This document shows positions 1 through 4,778 of a stretch of DNA of 12,979 bases, one piece after another. Source of the DNA: Acidobacteria bacterium AH-259-L09 (GTDB lineage Bacteria; Acidobacteriota; UBA6911; RPQK01); the NCBI GenBank assembly GCA_027717875.1, contig JALLOL010000049.1:1-12979 (forward strand). Reading direction: 5' to 3'. The notes under the pieces are model-generated. The model searched no databases. It had not been told where the DNA came from and saw nothing but the letters and a program-made list of their open reading frames with translations. The translations under genes were made by a program, and so were the position numbers. Position 1 is the stretch's first letter, and the number at the start of each line of letters is the position of its first letter.

Positions 1-324
1 GTAGAGACGGAAGGCTGTGGTGTGCCAGCGCTTGACCGTGGCAGGCTGCATCAGACGAGCCACTTGACGCCACGGATCCCAGGCCCTGGACAGCAACACC
101 CAAAGCAGCCTGAAGGCCCAGGTGAATCTGGGTCAGGGCTGATCCTTTTTCTCAATCCGACGCTTGCAGGCCACCAACTGGCTTTCTGCGGCCAGGACTC
201 GTGCCGCCAAAGTTGCCCGAGAGCAGAGAAGAGCCGATAGAAAGGTGTAGGTGTATCCGACCACTTGTCTGAGGTCGGAAGTCGTCCTGAGGATGATCTG
301 GAGCAGGTAACGAATCTTTCTCAT
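1..324 (-). pseudogene. N-terminal part of an integrase-like (rve/DDE) transposase, interrupted by a stop
   Basis: Read on the minus strand from the ATG at 322-324, the protein begins MRKIRYLLQIILRTTSDLRQ and continues through AESQLVACKRRIEKKDQP to an in-frame TGA at 133-135. The same frame then continues past the stop as PRFTWAFRLLWVLLSRAW and LMQPATVKRWHTTAFRLY to the window edge. From memory of the family, this is the N-terminal region of integrase-core transposases common in Acidobacteriota, which carry a hydrophobic start, then a KRRIE-x-P-RPRF block, then a TVKRWH-xx-FRLYW block just before the catalytic domain. The stop sits where the family usually has Arg, so a CGA to TGA change is the simple explanation. 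The catalytic DDE core would lie outside the window. A TTG at 331-333 is an alternative start. The gene is probably inactive. The family assignment rests on recalled similarity. Confidence 0.72.
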
Positions 325-755
325 TGCCCTCAAAATACGAAGTCACGAACAGCCACTCAAGGTTTGTGTAAATCATTGCTGTACAAGGTGGACTGTATTT
401 TTCGGGGGGACAACGCACGTTCTAAGGCAGTTGGGCCGGAATGTTCAGGGTGACTTTTCGTTCCCAGCACCCCGTTTTCCCGCAGAAGCTCCCGAATCGC
501 GGCGGTCTGGGTGTCAGAAGTCCCGTGGACACTTTGTGAATCCTGATGGCGATGTGTATTATCAAGAAACCGTATAAGACGCTCGGGGTCAGGTGGCACT
601 GTATCAAAGGCTGGGACTGCCGAGCTAGACCCTGCAATCTGCTGGACGTATTATCTGGAAAGAAAACACAGGGTTAGGTTTTACAACCTTGCAGGATGTA
701 CTGTCGTAAACGATTCTGAAAATGACCGAATCAAAGCAACCTTCGAGGAATACAC
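325..755. other. gene-free stretch between the transposase remnant and the cassette array
   Basis: No convincing gene was found on either strand; the short open frames here lack recognisable domains and good ribosome binding sites. The part just upstream of the transposase (about 380-420, with a run of G after TTTTTC) could hold the end of its insertion sequence, but the partner inverted repeat would lie outside the window. A small hairpin AGGTT-TTAC-AACCT lies at 676-689, and a lone GTTAGGT heptamer at 673-679 resembles an attC right core, but no matching left core is visible. Confidence 0.5.
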
Positions 756-993
756 ATGAAAGCGATTGTATGCACAAAATACGGACCACCGGATGTTCTT
801 CAGCTCAAAGAGGTAGAGAAACCTATCCCTAAGGACAATGAAGTACTGATAAAAGTTCATGCGGCCTCCGCAAATGCAGCTGACTGGCATATCCTGAGAG
901 TTAAGTGAGGTTGCTGAAGCTCTCCGGTATCTTGAAGAGGGACACGCCCGAGGAAAAGTAGTAATAACTTTGGAACATAACAACAAAACCTAA
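756..993 (+). pseudogene. zinc-type alcohol dehydrogenase (MDR family) remnant with a large internal deletion
   Basis: From the ATG at 756 the frame reads [20 protein letters not shown] and on to [12 protein letters not shown], the typical N-terminus of NAD(P)-dependent MDR dehydrogenases, before a TGA at 906-908. From 901, one frame over, the sequence reads [20 protein letters not shown] then VITLEHNNKT and stops at 991-993. That is the typical C-terminus of the same family. The join lies at about 898-901. Roughly 48 N-terminal and 30 C-terminal residues remain of a protein normally near 320-340, so about 240-260 codons, including the Rossmann nucleotide-binding domain, have been lost, with a frameshift at the junction. 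A ribosome binding site (GAGGAA, about 745-750) is still present. The final stop overlaps the left core of the following attC site, as expected for a cassette gene. No active enzyme can be made. Confidence 0.85.
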
Positions 994-1104
994 CTATCTT
1001 TTGAAACGGACGAAGCCTTTTTGCACACCGCTCGCTTACGCGACCGGCGCGCCAAACCCGGCCTGCGGCCAGGAAGGACTTCGCCGCTTAACACAACGTT
1101 GGGC
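988..1104 (+). other. attC recombination site 1 (117 bp)
   Basis: The left core is ACCTAAC at 988-994 and the right core GTTGGGC at 1098-1104, matching RYYYAAC and GTTRRRY; they pair with two mismatches. Inside, CGG-A-CGAAG (1007-1015) pairs with CTTCGCCG (1079-1086), leaving A1010 unpaired, as in the bulged stems of attC sites. The middle is GC-rich with further short palindromes. Recombination would be expected between G1098 and T1099. The left core overlaps the stop codon of the dehydrogenase remnant. Confidence 0.75.
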
Positions 1105-1154
1105 GGCTACTCGCAACAGTCGGTATCGATGAACTCGAAAGGAGGTAATGACAT

Positions 1155-2033
1155 ATGATTTGCGTCACCGGAGCCAGTGGGACTCTAAGCAGCGAAGTTA
1201 TCCGGCAGCTTGAATCGGCAAAGGCACCCTTTCGCGGCGCCTACTTCTCGAACAAGCAGGCGGAAGCCGCACGCGCGAGAGGGATCGAGGCCGTCATCAT
1301 CGACTACAACCGGCCTGCGACCCTTCGGGCGGCGTTTCAGGGATGTGACAAACTGTTCCTTCTCGGGTCAAACGCGCTGAACCAGTCGGAGCTCGAGCAG
1401 AACGCCGTCGAAGCGGCGAAGTCGGTCGGCTTGCGGCACATCGTGAAGCAGTCCGTAATGGGAGCCGTCGAAGAGTCATACAGCCTGGCGAAGGTCCATC
1501 GGCCGGTCGAAAAGGCGATTGAGTCGAGCGGGCTGGCATGGACGTTTGTTCGCCCGAATAGCTTTATGCAGAATGCCGTGACCTTCCTGGGCAAGACGAT
1601 CCGGGCTGAAGCAGCGTTTTACAGCGCGAGCGGCCGGGCAAAAATCAGCCATGTGGATGTGCGTGACATTGCCGCGGTGGCGGTAAAGGTGCTGACCGGG
1701 CCCAACTACCAGGGAAAAGCATACACGTTGAGCGGCCCCGAGGCGCTGACCTATGACGAGCTGGCGAGCGAGCTGTCGACGGCGCTTGGGCGCCCGATCA
1801 GTCACATCAACCTCTCACCGTCGGATTTGAAGAACGGCATGCTGGCGGAGGGGATGCCCGAGTCGATCGCCGATCGAATGCTGGACCTGGAGCGTTACCT
1901 TCGCGAGGGCCAGGCGAGTCGCATCACTAATGACATCAAGCAGGTGACCGGACGAGAGCCGAGACGATTTGCAGAGTACGTTCGGGAGACCGCCGCCACG
2001 GGGGTCTGGGAGGCGGAAGAGGTCACGAGATGA
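1155..2033 (+). CDS. NmrA-like atypical short-chain dehydrogenase (NAD(P)-binding, QorB-type)
   Basis: The 292-residue protein starts MICVTGASGTLSSEV, a Rossmann dinucleotide-binding turn at residues 5-12 in which the third Gly of GxxGxxG is Ser12. HRPVEKAIESSGLAWTFVRP followed by NSFMQN (about 115-140) is characteristic of the NmrA/QorB group, cytosolic NAD(P)H-binding proteins that act as quinone reductases or redox sensors. The Tyr-x-x-x-Lys pair of classical SDRs is not evident, as is usual in this group. The length fits the family (about 280-300). The start is well supported by AAAGGAGGT at 1138-1146, eight bases before the ATG. It is the first gene of a two-gene cassette and overlaps the next gene by ATGA, so translation is probably coupled. 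Its substrate cannot be told from sequence. Confidence 0.88.
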   Translation: MICVTGASGTLSSEVIRQLESAKAPFRGAYFSNKQAEAARARGIEAVIIDYNRPATLRAAFQGCDKLFLLGSNALNQSELEQNAVEAAKSVGLRHIVKQSVMGAVEESYSLAKVHRPVEKAIESSGLAWTFVRPNSFMQNAVTFLGKTIRAEAAFYSASGRAKISHVDVRDIAAVAVKVLTGPNYQGKAYTLSGPEALTYDELASELSTALGRPISHINLSPSDLKNGMLAEGMPESIADRMLDLERYLREGQASRITNDIKQVTGREPRRFAEYVRETAATGVWEAEEVTR

Positions 2034-2512
2034 GCGACGGAGTGCTTCGCGCCCTGACCCTCACCTCGGCGCTCGGCTGCGGGCTGGTGGGAGGTATTTT
2101 CTTCGCCTTTTCTACTTTCGTAATGAAGGCGCTCGACCGTCTCCCACCGGCGCAGGGGATAGCCGCCATGCAATCCATCAACGTGACGGTGATCAATCCG
2201 CTGTTCATGACGGCGTTTTTCGGAACGGCTGCGGCTTGCGCCATCCTGAGCATTTCCTCGTTGCTAAGTTGGCACGGACCCAGCGGCGCTTTCCTGCTCG
2301 TCGGCAGCCTGCTCTATCTATTCGGCACGATTCTGGTGACGATCGTATTCAACGTGCCGCGGAATGAAGCCCTGGCGGCTGTTGACCCGGCGAGCGGCGA
2401 GGGGGCCCGCCTGTGGGCTGGCTACGTCACTGGTTGGACGGCCTGGAACCACGTGCGGACGGCCGCAGCCCTTGCGGCGGCGGCATCGCTCACCATTGCG
2501 CTCCGTCATTGA
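2030..2512 (+). CDS. DUF1772 (anthrone oxygenase-like) membrane protein
   Basis: This 160-residue integral membrane protein has about four hydrophobic segments (roughly residues 5-31, 54-80, 86-108 and 140-158). Family hallmarks are GGIFFAFSTFVMKAL near the start, LPPAQGIAAMQSINVTVINP after the first helix, NVPRNEAL after the third, and WTAWNHVRTAAA before the last. DUF1772 is the family that includes fungal anthrone oxygenases; the bacterial members have no settled function. The ATG lies inside the stop of the preceding NmrA-like gene (ATGA), so the pair is probably translated together. NmrA-like and DUF1772 genes side by side would suit a small redox module acting on an aromatic or quinone-like compound, but that is inference. 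The attC2 site begins 64 bases after the stop, so both genes travel in one cassette. Confidence 0.88.
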   Translation: MSDGVLRALTLTSALGCGLVGGIFFAFSTFVMKALDRLPPAQGIAAMQSINVTVINPLFMTAFFGTAAACAILSISSLLSWHGPSGAFLLVGSLLYLFGTILVTIVFNVPRNEALAAVDPASGEGARLWAGYVTGWTAWNHVRTAAALAAAASLTIALRH

Positions 2513-2576
2513 TATCACGCGGCGAAAGAGTAACGCTCTGTATCAGGTGTAGACGAACATGACTCTGCCCATCACC

Positions 2577-2636
2577 GCCCAACAACGGCATGCAGCGGAC
2601 GGCGCTGCGCGCCGCCGCTGCTGCCGAGCGTTAGGC
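2577..2636 (+). other. attC recombination site 2 (60 bp, classic 59-base element)
   Basis: The left core is GCCCAAC at 2577-2583 and the right core GTTAGGC at 2630-2636; they pair with one mismatch. Between them GGCA-T-GCAGCGG-A-CGGCG (2587-2604) pairs with CGCCG-CCGCTGC-TGCC (2609-2624), leaving T2591 and A2599 unpaired on one arm only. Asymmetric bulged bases like these are what the integrase uses to choose the bottom strand of attC sites. The size and fold are those of a typical mobile-integron attC. The predicted cut is between G2630 and T2631. Confidence 0.93.
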
Positions 2637-2920
2637 ATCAAACGGCCGAAGAGGGTTGTCGCTTTTACCACCTCACTAACTCCTTCAATATGTCAGATTT
2701 ACATTCCGGTCAATTTCTGAGGGACGGTATAAAGTGGTGACAACACCCTCGCAAGGGCCAGTTTTCAGGGAGATTTTGCCTTCCCAGGACCCCCCGAGAT
2801 TGTCAGAATTGAGCTTCTGATAAGACAAGTACAACAATGAGTCTGGGAGTGCTATATTGCTAACAACCGTTTAGTAACACATCTAGGCGTGCTATGTCGC
2901 GGACCACAGTTAAGTCCATG
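2631..2920 (+). other. putative cassette without a gene
   Basis: This 290-bp stretch lies between the cut point of attC2 and a right-core-like GTTGGGC at 2920-2926. No open frame with a credible ribosome binding site or family match was found on either strand. It contains a hairpin TCAGAA-TTGAGC-TTCTGA (2804-2821) and a loose inverted repeat pairing GGTTGTC...ACCAC near 2655-2682 with GTGGTGACAACACC near 2733-2750. Gene-free cassettes are known in integrons and may carry promoters or small RNAs. Nothing here proves either. Confidence 0.4.
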
Positions 2921-2926
2921 TTGGGC
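2858..2926 (+). other. possible degenerate attC site
   Basis: GTTGGGC at 2920-2926 matches the attC right core, and the 10-mer GTTGGGCGGC is identical to the end of attC1. The best left partner is TGCTAAC at 2858-2864, which fits RYYYAAC at only five of seven positions. That gives a 69-bp site of normal size, but the internal stems are weak. The membrane protein gene begins 20 bases later, a usual distance for a cassette gene. This is a candidate only. Confidence 0.35.
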
Positions 2927-2945
2927 GGCCTTTCGAGAGGCAGGG

Positions 2946-3572
2946 ATGACGACAGATAAACTAATCAGTCTTGTCGGTGTGGCCCTGATCGCTAGTGGTA
3001 TCCTCGCCACGATTGGGTTCTCAGTCCACCCCCCTGATTCATCTGGATCGAATCAGGTCATGTGGCTCGTCGGTCACATCCTGATCATCCTTGGTTTTCT
3101 CCTGAACTTTCTGGGTCTCGTGGGGTTGTACACTTTAACTGCGCAGAACCTCGGTGGCTTTGGGCTCCTTGGTTTTCTTGTCGCTTGTGTTAGCCTATTC
3201 CTGTACCTCGGGAAGTTTTACTGGTCAGGATTCATCTATCCGCTGGTCATAGCTCAGCATCCGGAGTTCATTTCCGAGTACGGCTTCAACCCCGGTTCGG
3301 ATCCTGTGGATCCGGTTGTGAGAATGGTGTTTTATCTAGGCCCGATTCTTTTCGCCGTGGGCTTCACTATCTTCGGACTCGCTCTTCTCAGGGTTGGCAC
3401 GTTCCCGGCCATACCTGTCTGGCTCGTCGTTGCGGGTTCCTTGTTGGTTGGGTTCTGGGTGTTGTTCCCTGCCGCGGTTCAGCACTTCAGTGTCATCGTC
3501 GCGTTGGTATACACCGTAGGGATCGCTTGGCTCGGATACCTCGTCGCGAAGGGAAGGTACGGACCGACCTGA
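2946..3572 (+). CDS. six-helix integral membrane protein of unknown function
   Basis: I do not recognise a named family. Starting at the ATG at 2946 (MTTDKLISLVGVALIASG) the protein is 208 residues with about six hydrophobic helices, near residues 6-26, 38-62, 70-92, 125-147, 152-172 and 176-200. The longest soluble loop (about 95-122, FIYPLVIAQHPEFISEYGFN and after) lies between helices three and four. An upstream in-frame ATG at 2889 would add 19 polar residues and run through the right-core-like site at 2920-2926, so it is rejected. GAGAGGCAGG (2935-2944) just before 2946 gives a modest ribosome binding site. The stop at 3570-3572 is only three bases before the left core of attC3, typical for a cassette gene. 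A channel, transporter-like or signalling role cannot be told apart. Confidence 0.8.
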   Translation: MTTDKLISLVGVALIASGILATIGFSVHPPDSSGSNQVMWLVGHILIILGFLLNFLGLVGLYTLTAQNLGGFGLLGFLVACVSLFLYLGKFYWSGFIYPLVIAQHPEFISEYGFNPGSDPVDPVVRMVFYLGPILFAVGFTIFGLALLRVGTFPAIPVWLVVAGSLLVGFWVLFPAAVQHFSVIVALVYTVGIAWLGYLVAKGRYGPT

Positions 3573-3575
3573 GCC

Positions 3576-3665
3576 GCCCAACACGACGCTGAAGCGGACG
3601 GTCTTTTGTGTCAGGCATCTTGCATGCGCCACTTCGGCCCGCAGCTTAGCGCCAATCCGTTAGGC
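3576..3665 (+). other. attC recombination site 3 (90 bp)
   Basis: The left core GCCCAAC at 3576-3582 is identical to that of attC2. The right core GTTAGGC at 3659-3665 is also identical to attC2. Near the outer ends CGCT-G-AAGC (3587-3595) pairs with GCTTAGCG (3644-3651), leaving one G unpaired. AGCGGACGG on the left arm is shared with attC2. The central part is longer and folds less regularly. The predicted cut is between G3659 and T3660. Confidence 0.9.
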
Positions 3666-3714
3666 AGTTAAAACCTAATTGAATTGTTTTTTGACGTAGT
3701 AAGTGAGGTTCATT

Positions 3715-4047
3715 ATGAAAGAAGAACCAGCCAAATCGCTCGCCGGTGCGGATCTGTTGGCTAACCAGGAGCTCGATGAGCGATTTGTCGAAGGTATGTC
3801 CCAGAAGGATATTGAGCAGGTAATGAGCTGCCTTTGGAATAGCCCGGACTTGATCCTCGTGGATTTTGACGGCAACGTGTTCCGTGGCTCCGACGATGTC
3901 CGTAAGGTATTCGAACAGTTTTTTGCCCAGTCCGAATCGCTCCGTTTGGTTATCGACGAGATTAGCCACATTCGTGCGGGGGAAAGCGTTTTCGCCGTTG
4001 GCACTGCAATTTACAAGATGCAAGCGAAGGATCAGAAAGCACCATGA
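3715..4047 (+). CDS. short NTF2/SnoaL-like (DUF4440-type) protein, possibly C-terminally truncated
   Basis: The 110-residue protein has a helical N-terminus (LANQELDERFVEGMSQKDIE) and then SPDLILVDFDGNVFRGSDDV and FFAQSESLRL, the order seen in NTF2-like/SnoaL proteins, in which a cone-shaped fold binds small ligands or catalyses simple reactions. Relatives are usually 125-150 residues and end in further beta strands. This one stops after ESVFAVGTAIYKMQ plus a short charged tail, so the last strands seem to be missing. The ATG at 3715 is preferred, with AGTGAGGT (3702-3709) in front; a GTG at 3703 overlaps that site. It begins 50 bases after attC3 as a cassette gene would, but no attC follows before the tRNA. 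Function cannot be assigned. Confidence 0.72.
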   Translation: MKEEPAKSLAGADLLANQELDERFVEGMSQKDIEQVMSCLWNSPDLILVDFDGNVFRGSDDVRKVFEQFFAQSESLRLVIDEISHIRAGESVFAVGTAIYKMQAKDQKAP

Positions 4048-4086
4048 GTTAATGCTTAGAGAGGCATGTCACGGATGATTCAAAAA

Positions 4087-4106
4087 TGGCACAAACCTGG
4101 CACAAA
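4087..4106. repeat. tandem TGGCACAAA repeat next to the tRNA 3' end
   Basis: TGGCACAAA occurs at 4087-4095 and again at 4098-4106, an 11-base period, 26 bases beyond the 3' end of tRNA-Glu. Short directly repeated TGGCACA-type words are often seen beside tRNA genes used by tyrosine recombinases, where they serve as arm-type binding sites. No integrase gene is present here, so this may be the residue of an attachment site or chance. Confidence 0.4.
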
Positions 4107-4131
4107 ATTTTCTGGGGTAGGCTGAAAGGCA

Positions 4132-4206
4132 CGTCCCCAACGGGATTTGAACCCGTGTTTCCGCCTTGAAAGGGCGGTGTCCTAGGCCAGGCTAGACGAT
4201 GGGGAC
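4132..4206 (-). tRNA. tRNA-Glu (anticodon UUC)
   Basis: On the minus strand the acceptor arm GTCCCCA (4206-4200) pairs with TGGGGAC (4139-4133), followed by discriminator G at 4132; CCA is not encoded. The anticodon stem CCGCC/GGCGG encloses the loop CTTTCAA (4172-4166), giving anticodon TTC at 4170-4168, which reads GAA/GAG. The T arm is ACGGG-TTCAAAT-CCCGT. GTCCCCATCGTCTAGC at the 5' end is the usual start of bacterial tRNA-Glu. Its 3' end faces the cassette array, the side where integrating elements normally insert. Confidence 0.97.
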
Positions 4207-4224
4207 GGTGAATAAAAACGTAGA

Positions 4225-4253
4225 ATTCTAGCACGGGCCCCAAGGCTTGTCTA
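4225..4253 (-). promoter_or_regulatory. sigma-70 type promoter of tRNA-Glu
   Basis: On the minus strand, TAGACA (4253-4248; five of six bases of TTGACA) is separated by 17 bases from TAGAAT (4230-4225; five of six bases of TATAAT), which is preceded by TGC as in an extended -10. Transcription would start near 4218, about a dozen bases before the mature tRNA. Confidence 0.72.
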
Positions 4254-4261
4254 TTTGGCGA

Positions 4262-4307
4262 AAAGGACTGAAAGGACTGAGTGACCGAAAGGCTGAGAAG
4301 GGCTGAG
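4262..4307. repeat. degenerate tandem AAAGGACTG-type repeat
   Basis: AAAGGACTG occurs twice in direct succession (4262-4270 and 4271-4279), then AAAGGCTG (4288-4295) and AAGGGCTG (4298-4305). Four related 8-9 base units thus lie between the divergent tRNA-Glu and ferredoxin promoters. No function is evident. Confidence 0.55.
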
Positions 4308-4343
4308 TCGTCAAATTTCCGGCTGGTTGCTGCTTCTTGATTC

Positions 4344-4372
4344 TTGTCTGGCTTTTATCCCCCTGGTATGGT
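4344..4372 (+). promoter_or_regulatory. likely promoter of the ferredoxin gene
   Basis: TTGTCT (4344-4349) lies 17 bases from TATGGT (4367-4372), with TGG just before the -10. Each hexamer matches the sigma-70 consensus at four of six positions. The leader to the ATG would be about 35 bases and contains a strong ribosome binding site. Confidence 0.45.
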
Positions 4373-4412
4373 AAGAAAAAAACGTCATTAAGAACGATAG
4401 GAGGAGAACTCA

Positions 4413-4778
4413 ATGACTTACATTGTCACCGAACGATGTGTAGGTTCCCGTTACACCGAATGTGTGGCTGACTGCCCAGTGGACTGTTTTTACGAGCTTC
4501 AAGATCCCCACATGTTGATCATCAACCCGGATGAATGCATTGATTGCGATGCGTGCGTGCCTCTTTGCCCCGTCAACGCGATCTATCCGGAAGCGGAAGT
4601 GCCCGACGAACATGCGGAATGGGTCGAAAAGAATGATGCGTCCCTGTGTACGGATGACAACCGAATTACCGACACCCTAGAGGAGCTTGATGGCGCCCTC
4701 ACCATAGACGAAGTGAGACAGAAGGAAGAGGAAAAGTTTGGTTACGCCCTGACGGACCCCTCCGGCGCGGCTCACTGA
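4413..4778 (+). CDS. fdxA: seven-iron ferredoxin ([3Fe-4S][4Fe-4S], FdxA type)
   Basis: This 121-residue soluble electron carrier resembles Azotobacter ferredoxin I. By alignment with that protein, Cys9, Cys17 and Cys52 should hold the [3Fe-4S] cluster, and Cys21, Cys42, Cys45 and Cys48 the [4Fe-4S] cluster (CVADCPVDC and [12 protein letters not shown]). The non-ligand Cys11 of the Azotobacter protein is Ser12 here, while the free Cys of PVDC is kept (Cys25). The tail from about residue 60 is acidic ([16 protein letters not shown] at the end). The ATG is fixed by AGGAGGAG at 4399-4406. The stop overlaps the end of the convergent protease gene by seven bases, so no terminator fits between them. 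The redox partner is unknown; such ferredoxins are usually single core genes. Confidence 0.93.
   Translation: MTYIVTERCVGSRYTECVADCPVDCFYELQDPHMLIINPDECIDCDACVPLCPVNAIYPEAEVPDEHAEWVEKNDASLCTDDNRITDTLEELDGALTIDEVRQKEEEKFGYALTDPSGAAH

Larger units (their letters stand above)
756..4047 (+). mobile_element. integron gene-cassette array lacking an integrase (CALIN-like)
   Basis: Three sites with paired RYYYAAC and GTTRRRY cores and internal dyad symmetry separate plus-strand genes that end close to the left core. This is the layout of integron cassettes, where each gene is followed by its own attC site. All sites have the same orientation, so an attI site and intI gene would be expected to the left. 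Neither is in the window, which instead shows a broken transposase there. Proposed cassettes, cut between G and TT of the right core, are: up to 1098 (dehydrogenase remnant); 1099-2630 (two genes); 2631-2920 (no gene, provisional); 2921-3659 (membrane protein); and 3660 onward (NTF2-like gene, no attC). The left limit is uncertain; 756 is simply the start of the first recognisable gene remnant. Confidence 0.78.

Noticed and set aside
430..436. GTTGGGC as a further attC right core
   Set aside because: No matching left core or internal dyad lies upstream, and no gene starts nearby.
357..637. Overlapping minus-strand open frames of 71-80 codons
   Set aside because: No recognisable domain, no convincing ribosome binding site, and low-complexity composition; probably non-coding.
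673..679. GTTAGGT as the right core of an attC before the dehydrogenase remnant
   Set aside because: No RYYYAAC partner occurs within the preceding 140 bases and no stem could be drawn, so the heptamer alone is not enough.
2733..2760. CRISPR-like or regular repeat in the gene-free cassette
   Set aside because: Only one imperfect inverted match is present, with no regularly spaced copies.
2889..2945. Earlier start for the six-helix membrane protein
   Set aside because: The extra residues are polar and unlike a membrane protein start, they cross the GTTGGGC core at 2920-2926, and 2946 has a better-placed ribosome binding site.
4048..4086. An attC after the NTF2-like gene
   Set aside because: GTTAATG near the stop breaks the GTTRRRY rule and there is no left core or stem.
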